Positions 16,621 through 24,277 of a stretch of 26,645 bases of DNA are shown here, in pieces. The stretch is from IMG/VR virus record IMGVR_UViG_3300025383_001379, positions 1-26,645 of that record. One strand, written 5' to 3'. The stretch is from a virus. The position numbers and the translations under genes were made by a program. The stretch's first letter is position 1. Every line of letters begins with the position of its first letter. The notes beneath the pieces were generated by a model, which made no database searches, was not told the DNA's origin, and saw only the letters and a list, made by a program, of their open reading frames with translations.

Positions 16621-16626
16621 GTTTCT

Positions 16627-16637
16627 GATAAATAATA
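16627..16637 (+). promoter_or_regulatory. Candidate T4-type late promoter for the giant structural gene
   Basis: GATAAATAATA lies directly after the groEL terminator and about 21 bp before the TTG start of the 1483-residue protein. It matches the TATAAATA late consensus in 7 of 8 positions and the local GAATAAATAAT form. A transcript would start near 16648, leaving a leader of about ten bases. Confidence 0.55.
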
Positions 16638-16657
16638 TAAGAAAATAACACTCAGAT

Positions 16658-19600
16658 TTGACTTCTGTCCTAGACATATTAATAAACGAGATAGCTAATG
16701 TCCTACGAATCCCACCCAGTGAAGTTAAGAGTAAGTTTACAGATGATCAATTAAAGGACTTGCTAAATTCCACCTTGTGTGAGCCGGTTGACGAAGTCGG
16801 TGCTCCATTTGGTGCAATTAGCGAGCTTCCATGTGATGATCTGGCAATCCCAAAATTACTTCAAGCACTTCCCACAGATGCCGTTAAAAATCAATACGAT
16901 GCTCTTGTAAAAAAGGCAGTCACAAATGAGGCAAAAAAGTGTATTGATGCAGTAGACCGAGTGACTAGCGATCTTCAGGTTCAAATTGAGAACTATCACA
17001 AGTACAAGAACCTGCTTGATAAGTTAATTGAGTATAAGGATAACTTTATACCGATCAAGTATTATTATGAGGAGCGATCAGCTGAGATGTCCAGAATACT
17101 TGGCGATTTCGATCCTCTGCTTACCAAGCTTAATGGTCTAACTCAATCGTTAAATAGTAAGAAATCAGATCTTGCAAACCTGATAAATTCAATCACTCCT
17201 AACTCAAATACTAGCGCTTACTCTGTTTCAGTTGGGAATCTTAATTCTGAGATCGCTGACCTTGAGTCTGAGATCTCAGCCACTCAGGCTTTACTTGATT
17301 CCAAAGACCAGTCTGTGCCTATCTTAAATGATGCTACTTACCAAAAGATAATAGATTACTTGGGATCTCCAAATGCAGACCCTGCATACATTTCACAGAA
17401 TATTGCTCTTCTCTACAATAACTATGTAGATCAAAATCTTATTGAATCGGTCGATTCCCTTTTTCTTCAATACTCTGAAGGTATTCGAGCAAAGATAATA
17501 GATCAGGTACCAACAACAATCCAGCAGGCCGTAGACACTTCTTACTTTAGCTTTAGTATATCCATTCCACAACTCGATACTTTTAAGTTTGAGAGCGAAT
17601 CAGTTGACCGAAAGACTGGAGATAGAAAGTCTAATGTGATTGACTTTCCAATACGTAAGAATCCTCTGCTTGAAAAGCAAACTTTCTTTGAGGACTCAGA
17701 CCAATTTAAGGTTTACGAGTTTGAGATAAGAAATAACGTGCACCCAACTGGTGACATATACACAAAGTACTACAACCTGCTAAACGACCCACTAAACAAC
17801 TTTTTTACGCTAGACGATCGCGGTCTAACGACTGAAGCCTCTGCAGTCGATCCTCTAGTTAAGGGCACTTCTTCTGAAAAGAAGAGGGAAGCCGGTTCTG
17901 AGTACTTTATTAAGGATCTCAAAAAGTTACAAGATTTTTATCAGTCATTTGAGACGACTCTTGAAAATAAAAAGGCTCAGGTGAGAGCCGCAGTTATCAG
18001 TCCAAAGCAAGCAGCAATCAAACTCACGATGCAAACAATTGCACGCAAGGAGATCCAATTTGCATTGGCTCTTGGCAGAGTGAATGTGTATCTACCGAGC
18101 CAAAACAGTGCAACTTCTGGAGTCATTGAGACTATTAAGCGTCAAAATCAAGAGTTTCTTCAAAAGGCAACTGACCTTGACCAGGAAATTGCTAGGGTCC
18201 AGTCTCAAGTAGATAAGTTAAAACCTACCCCAGATAACGTAAAGGCTTCTTTGAAGAAGGAGAGCCCTGAGTGCTTTGATAAAATTGATCAGCCTGTACA
18301 GAATTGTGGAGACACATCAAATAAATTAGGATCTGACCCACTATATGTAAACACAATAAAAAATGGCAGCGATCCGACTCTACCTAATTCTACCCAATTA
18401 TGTTATTGGATGGAATTTGCAAAGGTCGCAAATCTACTTGGATTGCTGCCCATACCAAATCTGCCGAACATCACTGAATTGAGGTATTGGCCAGTTGGCC
18501 TTACTATTCCTACTCCTGGAGGTTTAATTAAAATACCTTTGCCGGTAATCTGGCTTCCTCTAATTGTGATCTCTACACCGATGGGAAGTATTGTTTTCTT
18601 TTTGACAATCAACGGTGTCTTTATATCGCCGGTCATATTTTTTGTTTCAAGCAACGGATTTAAACAGCACATATTTACCATTAGGGGAACCTCACCAAAG
18701 TTTGGATACTCTTCACAAGACGAATCCATCAAACCCGGAGTTCAGATGCCTCTTGCTGCTCTTGCTGCTGAACAAAAAGCAAATCGACTTGCTCAAGAAC
18801 TTGCGAATGGAGCCAACTTTAATCTTAGTCCTACTCAACTCGTGCAATTAAATCAGCAGAGAAATATTTTAAACGAGGCTGAGTCGATTGCAACCAAATA
18901 TGGAAATTCAAATCGACTCATGAAGATCGCAAAGGAGAAGGCCAATCTTGAGCAGTCAATTTCAAACCTCACTGATGCTGAGAAGTTGCAAAAGATGATC
19001 GATAAGACTGACTCAATTAAGGACGTTATTGAGGACGCAAAGAGGTCGGTGTTGCAGAGAATTGACGATCTTGGCAAACCTGTAATGTCAACTGCAAACT
19101 CAATTAAATCCAAGATAACTGATAGAACCGCGAGGCTCCTTTCTGATCTTCAATCTGCCCTAGTCAATGGTGACGATACAAAGGCAAAAGAGATCCGTGC
19201 TCAAATGAAAAGCGATGGAGTTTCGCTCGATGAAAAGTTGGGAGCGATACGCTCTGACTTAATGCACTACTTTGATAGGATCACCTTACCTACTGTCACA
19301 ATACCTAAGGATTCTTCTACTCTTGAACCTAAGCAAAACGCAATACTTGATTTTCTAGCGCATATCCTTGAGTTCTCTAGCATGTACAGGACTCAATTCA
19401 TCTCACAAGAAAGTGTCACTGTTAAAAATATATTGCTTGTTCAGCTTGCAAAAAGTAAAGACGCTCTTAAACAGGTCGCTCTAGATTCAGCACAAAGTAA
19501 CAATCAGCTAAACATAGAGAAGGACTTTAATAAAGTACAAAAGCTAATATTAGAGATAAACTCGACTCTTATCGATACAGTAAGTGGAAAGAGGGATCTT

Positions 19601-21109
19601 GGTAGTCTTTCAGCAAAGCAACAGGAAGTCGCTGACCTTCAAAAAAGAGTAAATTCAGAAACCGATCCCGCAGCAAAAGCCAAGCTGCAAACACAATTAG
19701 CCAAGAGTCAGGCTCAGCTTTCCAATATTTTTGAAAACCAAAGAATAAAGGAGATCCTTGCACTGACTCCAGAAGTAATTGCAACTCTTTCAAGTCTTAA
19801 AGTCGAGTTTGATCCTTTTGCTCCATGCTGCGCCAAGAAAGCATTCTCACTGGACCTGTCTGGAATATCACCGGCAATTCCAGTGTTTGAATCGGTTAAG
19901 CTATTGCTAGATCAATATGTGATGGGGCTCTCTCCTCAAAACATAAAGTCACTATTTGGAGGTAAGTCCAATATTTCACCTAGGGAACTTGTTAGCGGAT
20001 ATATTGGGATCATTAAAAATAGCATACCGGCTTCCCTAAGCATACCTGCTCCTGCAATAAATCTGCTCACCTTTGCCAGTTCGTTTGCTGGAGTTCTTAC
20101 GTCTCTATTTGAGATAAAAGTACCAAACGTTGCACTCGAACCAGCTCTTCCTGCAAGGATCTCGATCGATCTAAATATCTTAAAGAAAGTCCTAGCCGAT
20201 GCGCTTCTTGCCTTTTTAAATAATTCTTTGCCTCACGAAAATTCAGCATCTGGTCCGACTCCACAAAGTATAAGTTCAGCAGCCGGTCCCGTTGTAAATG
20301 GCTCATCCGGCCACGCAACAGTAGATCCTTCAATCACCATAGTGAATTGTGATACCGATACTTCACAAACTTCAATACTGTCTAATGGGAACTATGATCC
20401 AAATCATGTCCCATTAATCAAGTCTCCAACTTCTTCACTATACAGCTCTGGAAATATCCTAGTTGCATCTGATCGTGACATACTGCCAGCATTTCAGACT
20501 CTGGCATTTGACTTTTTGAGTCTTAATCCAGGAGATCTACTTGCAATCCTTAAGAATTTTGTGACACTTGGCTTTGATACGGTAGAGCACTTGCTTGATC
20601 CTTTTTATCAAATACTTAGCGCAATAAAAGGTGCGCATGGAGTTAACCTAAACTTGCTAGAATCTGTACAATACTTGATTCCACCAGGAGGACCTCCTGC
20701 ATTTGCCACATTTACTGCATTTGCTAAGGCCAAACAGTTTTCTCCAAAATCCTCTAACTTCAACATAATTGACGCTACTAAAGTGGAAGCACAATTGGGC
20801 ATCGTTGAATCTGTGATGTCGCCTATTGCAAACTCTCCACTACCGACGATACTTGTAGCTGGCGCAGGCGCTCTTGATTCCATTTTGCCCGTTTTAAAGA
20901 TTCCACAAGTTAGTTCTACTGGTACTATATCGACGACTGACTCTAAGGTTGCATCGTTGGCTCTTCGTAGCATACACCCTCTGGTAAGTCAAGACGATAT
21001 TCCTTCATGGGAAAGACTGAGCCCTAAAAATATCCTTTTCCTGCTCTTTCTTGATGAGTTCTTGGCAAACGGTGCAGATAAGCTTGGATTATTTCGTGCA
21101 TATTTATAA
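16658..21109 (+). CDS. Giant putative virion protein with coiled coils and hydrophobic core
   Basis: This 1483-residue protein is not recognised by name. It begins at TTG 16658; the first in-frame ATG lies about 145 codons in and would remove a well-formed N-terminus. Residues about 95-240 are heptad-like coiled coil rich in Leu, Ser and Asp. Residues about 590-680 are strikingly hydrophobic and proline-rich, with repeated IP, LP and TP pairs (such as LPIPNLPN) around long beta-branched runs. Further coiled coils lie near 735-860 and 950-1060, and a Ser/Gly/Thr-rich section near 1190-1230. Length, composition and the late-type promoter point to a structural part of tail or baseplate; the hydrophobic core could be a membrane-penetrating or tape-measure-like element. 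The architecture is seen; the role is inferred. Confidence 0.8.
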   Translation: MTSVLDILINEIANVLRIPPSEVKSKFTDDQLKDLLNSTLCEPVDEVGAPFGAISELPCDDLAIPKLLQALPTDAVKNQYDALVKKAVTNEAKKCIDAVDRVTSDLQVQIENYHKYKNLLDKLIEYKDNFIPIKYYYEERSAEMSRILGDFDPLLTKLNGLTQSLNSKKSDLANLINSITPNSNTSAYSVSVGNLNSEIADLESEISATQALLDSKDQSVPILNDATYQKIIDYLGSPNADPAYISQNIALLYNNYVDQNLIESVDSLFLQYSEGIRAKIIDQVPTTIQQAVDTSYFSFSISIPQLDTFKFESESVDRKTGDRKSNVIDFPIRKNPLLEKQTFFEDSDQFKVYEFEIRNNVHPTGDIYTKYYNLLNDPLNNFFTLDDRGLTTEASAVDPLVKGTSSEKKREAGSEYFIKDLKKLQDFYQSFETTLENKKAQVRAAVISPKQAAIKLTMQTIARKEIQFALALGRVNVYLPSQNSATSGVIETIKRQNQEFLQKATDLDQEIARVQSQVDKLKPTPDNVKASLKKESPECFDKIDQPVQNCGDTSNKLGSDPLYVNTIKNGSDPTLPNSTQLCYWMEFAKVANLLGLLPIPNLPNITELRYWPVGLTIPTPGGLIKIPLPVIWLPLIVISTPMGSIVFFLTINGVFISPVIFFVSSNGFKQHIFTIRGTSPKFGYSSQDESIKPGVQMPLAALAAEQKANRLAQELANGANFNLSPTQLVQLNQQRNILNEAESIATKYGNSNRLMKIAKEKANLEQSISNLTDAEKLQKMIDKTDSIKDVIEDAKRSVLQRIDDLGKPVMSTANSIKSKITDRTARLLSDLQSALVNGDDTKAKEIRAQMKSDGVSLDEKLGAIRSDLMHYFDRITLPTVTIPKDSSTLEPKQNAILDFLAHILEFSSMYRTQFISQESVTVKNILLVQLAKSKDALKQVALDSAQSNNQLNIEKDFNKVQKLILEINSTLIDTVSGKRDLGSLSAKQQEVADLQKRVNSETDPAAKAKLQTQLAKSQAQLSNIFENQRIKEILALTPEVIATLSSLKVEFDPFAPCCAKKAFSLDLSGISPAIPVFESVKLLLDQYVMGLSPQNIKSLFGGKSNISPRELVSGYIGIIKNSIPASLSIPAPAINLLTFASSFAGVLTSLFEIKVPNVALEPALPARISIDLNILKKVLADALLAFLNNSLPHENSASGPTPQSISSAAGPVVNGSSGHATVDPSITIVNCDTDTSQTSILSNGNYDPNHVPLIKSPTSSLYSSGNILVASDRDILPAFQTLAFDFLSLNPGDLLAILKNFVTLGFDTVEHLLDPFYQILSAIKGAHGVNLNLLESVQYLIPPGGPPAFATFTAFAKAKQFSPKSSNFNIIDATKVEAQLGIVESVMSPIANSPLPTILVAGAGALDSILPVLKIPQVSSTGTISTTDSKVASLALRSIHPLVSQDDIPSWERLSPKNILFLLFLDEFLANGADKLGLFRAYL

Positions 21110-21137
21110 TTTTTCTAAAACTTTTTACCAGTTTGGT

Positions 21138-21150
21138 GATATAAATTACT
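21138..21150 (+). promoter_or_regulatory. Candidate T4-type late promoter for S1-like gene
   Basis: GATATAAATTACT contains TATAAATT, one base off the T4 late consensus TATAAATA. It lies 15 bp before the S1-like ATG, in the 56-bp gap after the giant gene. A second AT-rich stretch, TTATAAAAA, follows at 21150 and could be an alternative. Confidence 0.45.
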
Positions 21151-21165
21151 TATAAAAATCACTGA

Positions 21166-22335
21166 ATGAATCCATTCCTAACAACTGAACTTGACCCGTT
21201 TGCAAAGGTCGGAAAATACAACGAATCTATCTCTCTAACTGAGGACGATAAGAAGAATAAAGTAAGAGTCTATTGTCAAGAACCATACGCTCAAATGCTA
21301 TACGATATGATGAGCGGTCGTGAATCTTCTGGCGTACAGAAGATCACTAGCAAAGACCTTACTGAAGGTGAAGTTTACAAGGTAAGACCCAAGACACTAT
21401 ACACTGATGACAAGACTCTTCTTGTTGAAGAAATAAACTCAGGAGTAAGTATTTGTATTCCTCTCAAGGAATACTCAAAACCACTTGAGGATCTTGTTTC
21501 AGGAAACATCAAGGACTTTTATGTTACCCTATACAAGGTGACAAAAAGCGGAGAGTATTTTGGATCAGAGAAGAAGGCACTTTCAGTTACCTACAAACAG
21601 GAACTTTTTGATCACCTTAATAACAGCACTTGGTTTGACGTGAAGATCAAGCGTTTGATAAAAGGCGGTTACCTTGCGATCTATCAAAACGAGGTGGAGT
21701 GCTTTATTCCAGGATCGCATGCAGCAGCAAACGTTGTTCATAACTTCAATGACATGCTTGGTAAAACTCTTACTGTCATGGTGGATAACTACGACGCTGC
21801 AAACGACCTCTTTATTCTTTCTTACAAGAAGTACATTGCCAAGTCAATGCCAACGATGATCAGCGAACTCAGCTTCGATGTTCCATACGCTGGTGTACTT
21901 ACCAATTCTCCATATGACTTTGGAGTATTCGTAGAAATCGACGGATATTACACTGGACTCATCCACAAATCTGAGTTCCAGAACTACGATGAGATTCGTA
22001 AGACTCTAAGAGCCGGTGATAAGATCCAGGTATACGTTAAGGACGTTACTCAAAAGGGAGACCAATACAGAATAGTTCTTACCTTGGACCAGTCTCAAGT
22101 AAGCACTGAAAAGATGCAGTGGCAGACTCTGCGTAACAGGACCGAAAACCAAAGCTTCAAGTACACAGTTAACGAAAATAAAAATTCAATATCAATAGAA
22201 ATTGATGGAGAAAAGTTTGATGTCTCTTTGAAGAGACAAGACCTAAAAGATAACCTCAATCGTTATCCTCTGGTTAAAGTATTTAAGGTCGACCCTATCA
22301 AGAAGAGCCTTAAATTTGAATTCGTAGAAGCCTAA
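21166..22335 (+). CDS. S1-repeat RNA-binding protein
   Basis: This 389-residue protein contains at least two S1-type OB folds. One is at about 155-220, with a KRLIKGGYLAIYQNEVECFIPGS segment. The other is at about 237-305, with GVLTNSPYDFGVFVEIDG followed by GLIHKSE, the classical S1 'GVFV...GLIH' pattern. A weaker third copy may lie at about 60-140, and the C-terminal 70 residues form a beta-rich tail. Ribosomal S1 binds mRNA leaders at the ribosome; large phages are known to carry S1 homologues. With Shine-Dalgarno sequences nearly absent in this window, a phage S1 could favour phage mRNA at start codons; that is inference. It sits alone between a TAAATA-type motif and a terminator-like hairpin. 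Confidence 0.85.
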   Translation: MNPFLTTELDPFAKVGKYNESISLTEDDKKNKVRVYCQEPYAQMLYDMMSGRESSGVQKITSKDLTEGEVYKVRPKTLYTDDKTLLVEEINSGVSICIPLKEYSKPLEDLVSGNIKDFYVTLYKVTKSGEYFGSEKKALSVTYKQELFDHLNNSTWFDVKIKRLIKGGYLAIYQNEVECFIPGSHAAANVVHNFNDMLGKTLTVMVDNYDAANDLFILSYKKYIAKSMPTMISELSFDVPYAGVLTNSPYDFGVFVEIDGYYTGLIHKSEFQNYDEIRKTLRAGDKIQVYVKDVTQKGDQYRIVLTLDQSQVSTEKMQWQTLRNRTENQSFKYTVNENKNSISIEIDGEKFDVSLKRQDLKDNLNRYPLVKVFKVDPIKKSLKFEFVEA

Positions 22336-22375
22336 TCCAATTTTTTAACTTAGACAAGACACTCCCTAAAAAGAC

Positions 22376-22395
22376 TCTTGAATAAATAATCAAGA
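22376..22395 (+). promoter_or_regulatory. Candidate late promoter inside a small inverted repeat
   Basis: GAATAAATAATC (22380-22391) matches the local late-promoter form. It is framed by TCTTGA (22376-22381) and TCAAGA (22390-22395), a 6-bp perfect inverted repeat. The 21 bases from 22380 match 23519-23539 at all but a few positions, so this is a repeated element. It lies upstream of a long hairpin and of nrdB. Confidence 0.5.
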
Positions 22396-22401
22396 TGATC
22401 T

Positions 22402-22473
22402 AAAGTCCTATCACTTACTTAATTTTTTTGATGCTCACGCACTTACGAGTTATGTTAGTGATAGGATTTTTTT
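22402..22473 (+). terminator. Long hairpin with T-run before nrdB (terminator, or 3' end of a small RNA)
   Basis: TCCTATCACT (22406-22415) pairs perfectly with AGTGATAGGA (22457-22466). AAAG/TTTT pairs lengthen the stem outward to 14 bp, and seven T follow the right arm. The loop is large, 41 bases, and includes its own T7 run and two copies of CACTTAC. The T-run and strong stem give an intrinsic terminator for the S1-like gene. Because a promoter motif lies just upstream, a small transcript of about 80 bases (22394-22475) is also possible. Confidence 0.65.
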
Positions 22474-22492
22474 GTCTAAAATAATAAGTAAT

Positions 22493-23494
22493 ATGTCAAT
22501 TTTTTTAGAACGAATCGAATACAAACCATTCGAATTCCCAATTTATTACACCGAGGGCTGGCTTAAACAAGCACAGGCCTTTTGGCTTCATACTGAGATC
22601 TCTATGCAAGGAGATGTTAAGGACTGGAACGAAAACCTAACTCCGTCTGAGAAGAATCTAGTCGGTAATATCCTCTTAGGTTTTGCTCAAACTGAATGCG
22701 CAGTATCTGATTACTGGACAGGCATGGTCACAAAATGGTTTCCGAAGCACGAGATCAAGCAGATGGCAATGATCTTTGGTTCTCAGGAAACGATACATGC
22801 AGTTGCCTATTCCTACCTAAATGAGACTCTGGGTCTTGAAGATTTTAGAGCCTTTTTACGTGAGTCTACCACTTCTGCAAAATTCGATTTCCTGATGGAG
22901 ACTCGGTCAGATTACACACACATCGATCTTTTTGAATCGGCTGATGCCAGAAAGGATGTTGCTCGATCTCTTGCAATATTCTCTGCTTTTGCAGAAGGAG
23001 TTTCTCTCTATTCTTCATTTGCGGTTCTCTATTCCTTCCAGATGAGAAATCTACTTAAGGGAATCGGTCAACAAATGAAGTGGTCAGTAAGAGACGAATC
23101 GCTTCACTCAAAAATGGGATGCCAACTCTTTAGACACATGTGTGAAGACTATCCAGAGCTTAGAACGGCAGTTCAGTCACAAGTTGAAGAGGCTGCTACC
23201 TTAATGGTTGAGCTAGAGCTTAACTTCATCGATAAAATGTTTGAGATGGGAGACCTTGATAACCTTAAGTCAGTCGATCTCAAGGAGTTTATTAAGAAGA
23301 GAGCAAATGAAAAGCTTAATGAGCTAGGATACGAAGGCATATTTGAGTATTCAGAAGAACTTGCAAGTAATCTTGACTGGTTTTATCACCTTACTGGTGG
23401 TGCAACTTGGACAGATTTCTTTTCAATGCGACCGACTGACTATTCTAAAGCAGGAGAAAATGAAAACTGGGATGAAGATCATCTTTTTTCTTAA
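22493..23494 (+). CDS. nrdB: Ribonucleotide reductase class I small subunit (beta)
   Basis: NrdB carries the di-metal/tyrosyl-radical site that NrdA needs to reduce ribonucleotides to deoxyribonucleotides. I start it at ATG 22493 (333 residues); an in-frame TTG at 22472 lies in the terminator T-run. Metal ligands are in order: D41 in SMQGDVKDW, E99 and H102 in SQETIHAVAY, E168 in FAEGVSLY, and E202 and H205 in RDESLHSKMG. The radical tyrosine is at Y106, four after the His, as in the standard enzyme. The helix spacing with an extra segment before ETIH fits the group common in Proteobacteria and Bacteroidota, not the E. coli Ia form. It is separated from nrdA by an inserted homing endonuclease gene. 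Confidence 0.95.
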   Translation: MSIFLERIEYKPFEFPIYYTEGWLKQAQAFWLHTEISMQGDVKDWNENLTPSEKNLVGNILLGFAQTECAVSDYWTGMVTKWFPKHEIKQMAMIFGSQETIHAVAYSYLNETLGLEDFRAFLRESTTSAKFDFLMETRSDYTHIDLFESADARKDVARSLAIFSAFAEGVSLYSSFAVLYSFQMRNLLKGIGQQMKWSVRDESLHSKMGCQLFRHMCEDYPELRTAVQSQVEEAATLMVELELNFIDKMFEMGDLDNLKSVDLKEFIKKRANEKLNELGYEGIFEYSEELASNLDWFYHLTGGATWTDFFSMRPTDYSKAGENENWDEDHLFS

Positions 23495-23518
23495 TTGTAG
23501 TTTTATCATCTAACTATA

Positions 23519-23540
23519 GAATAAATAATTAAAATGATAA
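23519..23540 (+). promoter_or_regulatory. Candidate late promoter before the homing endonuclease gene
   Basis: GAATAAATAATTAAAATGATAA is a near copy of the element at 22380. TTATCAT (23503-23509) and ATGATAA (23534-23540) form an inverted repeat around it. The GIY-YIG ATG follows 4 bp later. It may have been carried with the mobile gene or copied from the nrdB leader. Confidence 0.5.
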
Positions 23541-23544
23541 TTCT

Positions 23545-24249
23545 ATGTATATCTATAAAACTAAAAATTTATTGAATTCTAAAGTATATATTGGAAAAAG
23601 TGAAAAAGAGTTTACTGATAAGTATTTAGGATCAGGTAAAATTCTTTGGAGAGCAATAAAAAAATACGGAATCTCTAATTTTAAAGTTGAGCTAATAGAA
23701 ACCTGTTCATCTATTGAAGAATTAAATATCAGAGAGAAATTTTGGATTAGTTATTATTCAGAAAATTCGTATAATCTTGCAGCTGGGGGAACTGGAGGCT
23801 GGACTACTCGGTATTATACAAGTCAGCAGCTTGATAATTTTAAAAAGAATTTGTCAAATTCATTAAAGGGTAGAAAACACTCAGATGAAGTAAAATTAAA
23901 ATTAAGTTTGAAAAATAAAAATAAATTTTTTGGAGATGCTGCACATCTTTCAGATAAAGTTAAATCTATCTGGGCAGACCCTACTTCTATCTTTAATAGT
24001 TTGGAGTATAGAAATAAATTAGCTATTGCTGGAAAAAAAAGAAAATGGTCAGATGAAACTAGGCGTAAGATAAGTGAAAGTAAACTTGGTAGTAAAAATG
24101 GAATGGCAATACAAATACAAGTAGACGATGATATATACGCAACTAGACGGGAGTGCGCAAAAAAATATAACATTTCAGAAACTGCTGTTACTAAAAGGTG
24201 CTTAAGTAAAAATTTTACCAATTGGAAAATTGTTTCAAAGAATAACTAA
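23545..24249 (+). CDS. GIY-YIG homing endonuclease with NUMOD motifs
   Basis: This 234-residue free-standing homing endonuclease has an N-terminal GIY-YIG nuclease: YIYK (2-5) and VYIGKS (14-19), a conserved Arg (R36), Glu (E64, in EKFWI) and Asn (N77). Two NUMOD3-type DNA-binding motifs follow, around 107-122 (KGRKHSDEVKLKLS) and about 167-183 (KWSDETRRKISESKLGS). A C-terminal helix-turn-helix (ATRRECAKKYNISETAVTKR) is NUMOD1-like. Such enzymes cut related genomes lacking the gene and spread by repair. The codons are clearly more A/T-rich than those of nrdB and nrdA, a sign of recent transfer. It lies in the nrdB-nrdA gap, a known hotspot for mobile endonucleases in T4-like phages. It has no intron and both flanking genes are intact. 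Confidence 0.92.
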   Translation: MYIYKTKNLLNSKVYIGKSEKEFTDKYLGSGKILWRAIKKYGISNFKVELIETCSSIEELNIREKFWISYYSENSYNLAAGGTGGWTTRYYTSQQLDNFKKNLSNSLKGRKHSDEVKLKLSLKNKNKFFGDAAHLSDKVKSIWADPTSIFNSLEYRNKLAIAGKKRKWSDETRRKISESKLGSKNGMAIQIQVDDDIYATRRECAKKYNISETAVTKRCLSKNFTNWKIVSKNN

Positions 24250-24251
24250 AG

Positions 24252-24260
24252 TTAAATAAA
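24252..24260 (+). promoter_or_regulatory. Weak TAAATA-type motif before nrdA
   Basis: TTAAATAAA lies 17 bp before the nrdA ATG in the 28-bp gap. It keeps only the TAAATA core of the local motif and could be chance in AT-rich sequence. Confidence 0.2.
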
Positions 24261-24277
24261 GATTTTTAAAACATAAC

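Noticed and set aside
16658-21109. Bacteroidota-type or sigma-70 promoter suggested by TTGACT at 16658
   Set aside because: TTGACT is the start of the reading frame itself (TTG start codon), and no -10 box follows at a suitable distance.
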